Below are positions 5,373 to 5,390 of a stretch of 5,390 bases of DNA, piece after piece (positions within the stretch are counted from its first letter, which is position 1; each line of letters opens with the position of its first letter). The DNA is taken from NCBI GenBank assembly GCA_010027295.1, contig RGVM01000218.1, forward strand, positions 1 to 5,390. Reading direction: 5' to 3'. A model generated the notes under the pieces. The model saw nothing but the letters and a program-made list of their open reading frames with translations, did no database searches and was not told the origin of the DNA. The translations under genes were made by a program, and so were the position numbers. This DNA comes from Chitinophagia bacterium. Lineage in GTDB: Bacteria > Bacteroidota > Bacteroidia > Chitinophagales > Chitinophagaceae.

Positions 5373-5390
5373 GAGGGTGGGGGTACCCTC
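5373..5390. repeat. Short inverted repeat at the window edge
   Basis: GAGGGT at 5373-5378 pairs with ACCCTC at 5385-5390 around a six-base loop. A second overlapping pairing, CACCC at 5365-5369 with GGGTG at 5375-5379, is also possible. It lies in the non-coding stretch upstream of the DUF2892-like gene and runs to the window end, so its full extent is unknown. No T-run follows directly on either strand within view. Confidence 0.3.

Overview
The window carries the first part of a respiratory complex I (nuo) operon, all on the minus strand. In transcription order (high to low coordinates) it reads nuoA, nuoB, nuoC, nuoD, nuoH, nuoI and the start of nuoJ. Two small conserved-looking genes lie upstream on the same strand. 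No RNA genes, mobile elements or CRISPR arrays are visible. The DNA is GC-rich.

The likely source is a GC-rich member of the Bacteroidota/Chlorobiota group. NuoD is followed directly by NuoH, with no room for nuoE, nuoF and nuoG, as in the shortened 11-subunit nuo operons known from that group. The 168-residue protein upstream resembles a hypothetical protein I associate with Bacteroidota. Several genes lack a Shine-Dalgarno sequence, and nuoC has an A-rich leader, which is common in the phylum. nuoC and nuoD are separate genes, unlike the nuoCD fusion of Bacteroides. This placement rests on recalled family features, not a search.

Layout: 5268-5390 is an upstream non-coding stretch with a small inverted repeat; 5070-5267 encodes a 65-residue two-helix membrane protein (DUF2892-like); 4468-4974 encodes a 168-residue helical protein of unknown function; 4351-4467 is the probable nuo promoter and leader region; 4350 down to the window start is the nuo operon. 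NuoB, C, D and I build the quinone-reducing peripheral arm, with Fe-S cluster N2 in NuoB and N6a/N6b in NuoI. NuoA, H and J are membrane subunits. The remaining pump subunits (K, L, M, N) would be expected beyond the window.

Two places do not read cleanly. The recognisable NuoC N-terminus (3301-3354) is in a different frame from the rest of NuoC and needs a +1 shift to join it. The NuoJ frame stops resembling NuoJ after about residue 36, close to the window edge. Both could be sequence or assembly errors. Otherwise this is ordinary core respiratory metabolism, and I found no convincing evidence of a new system.
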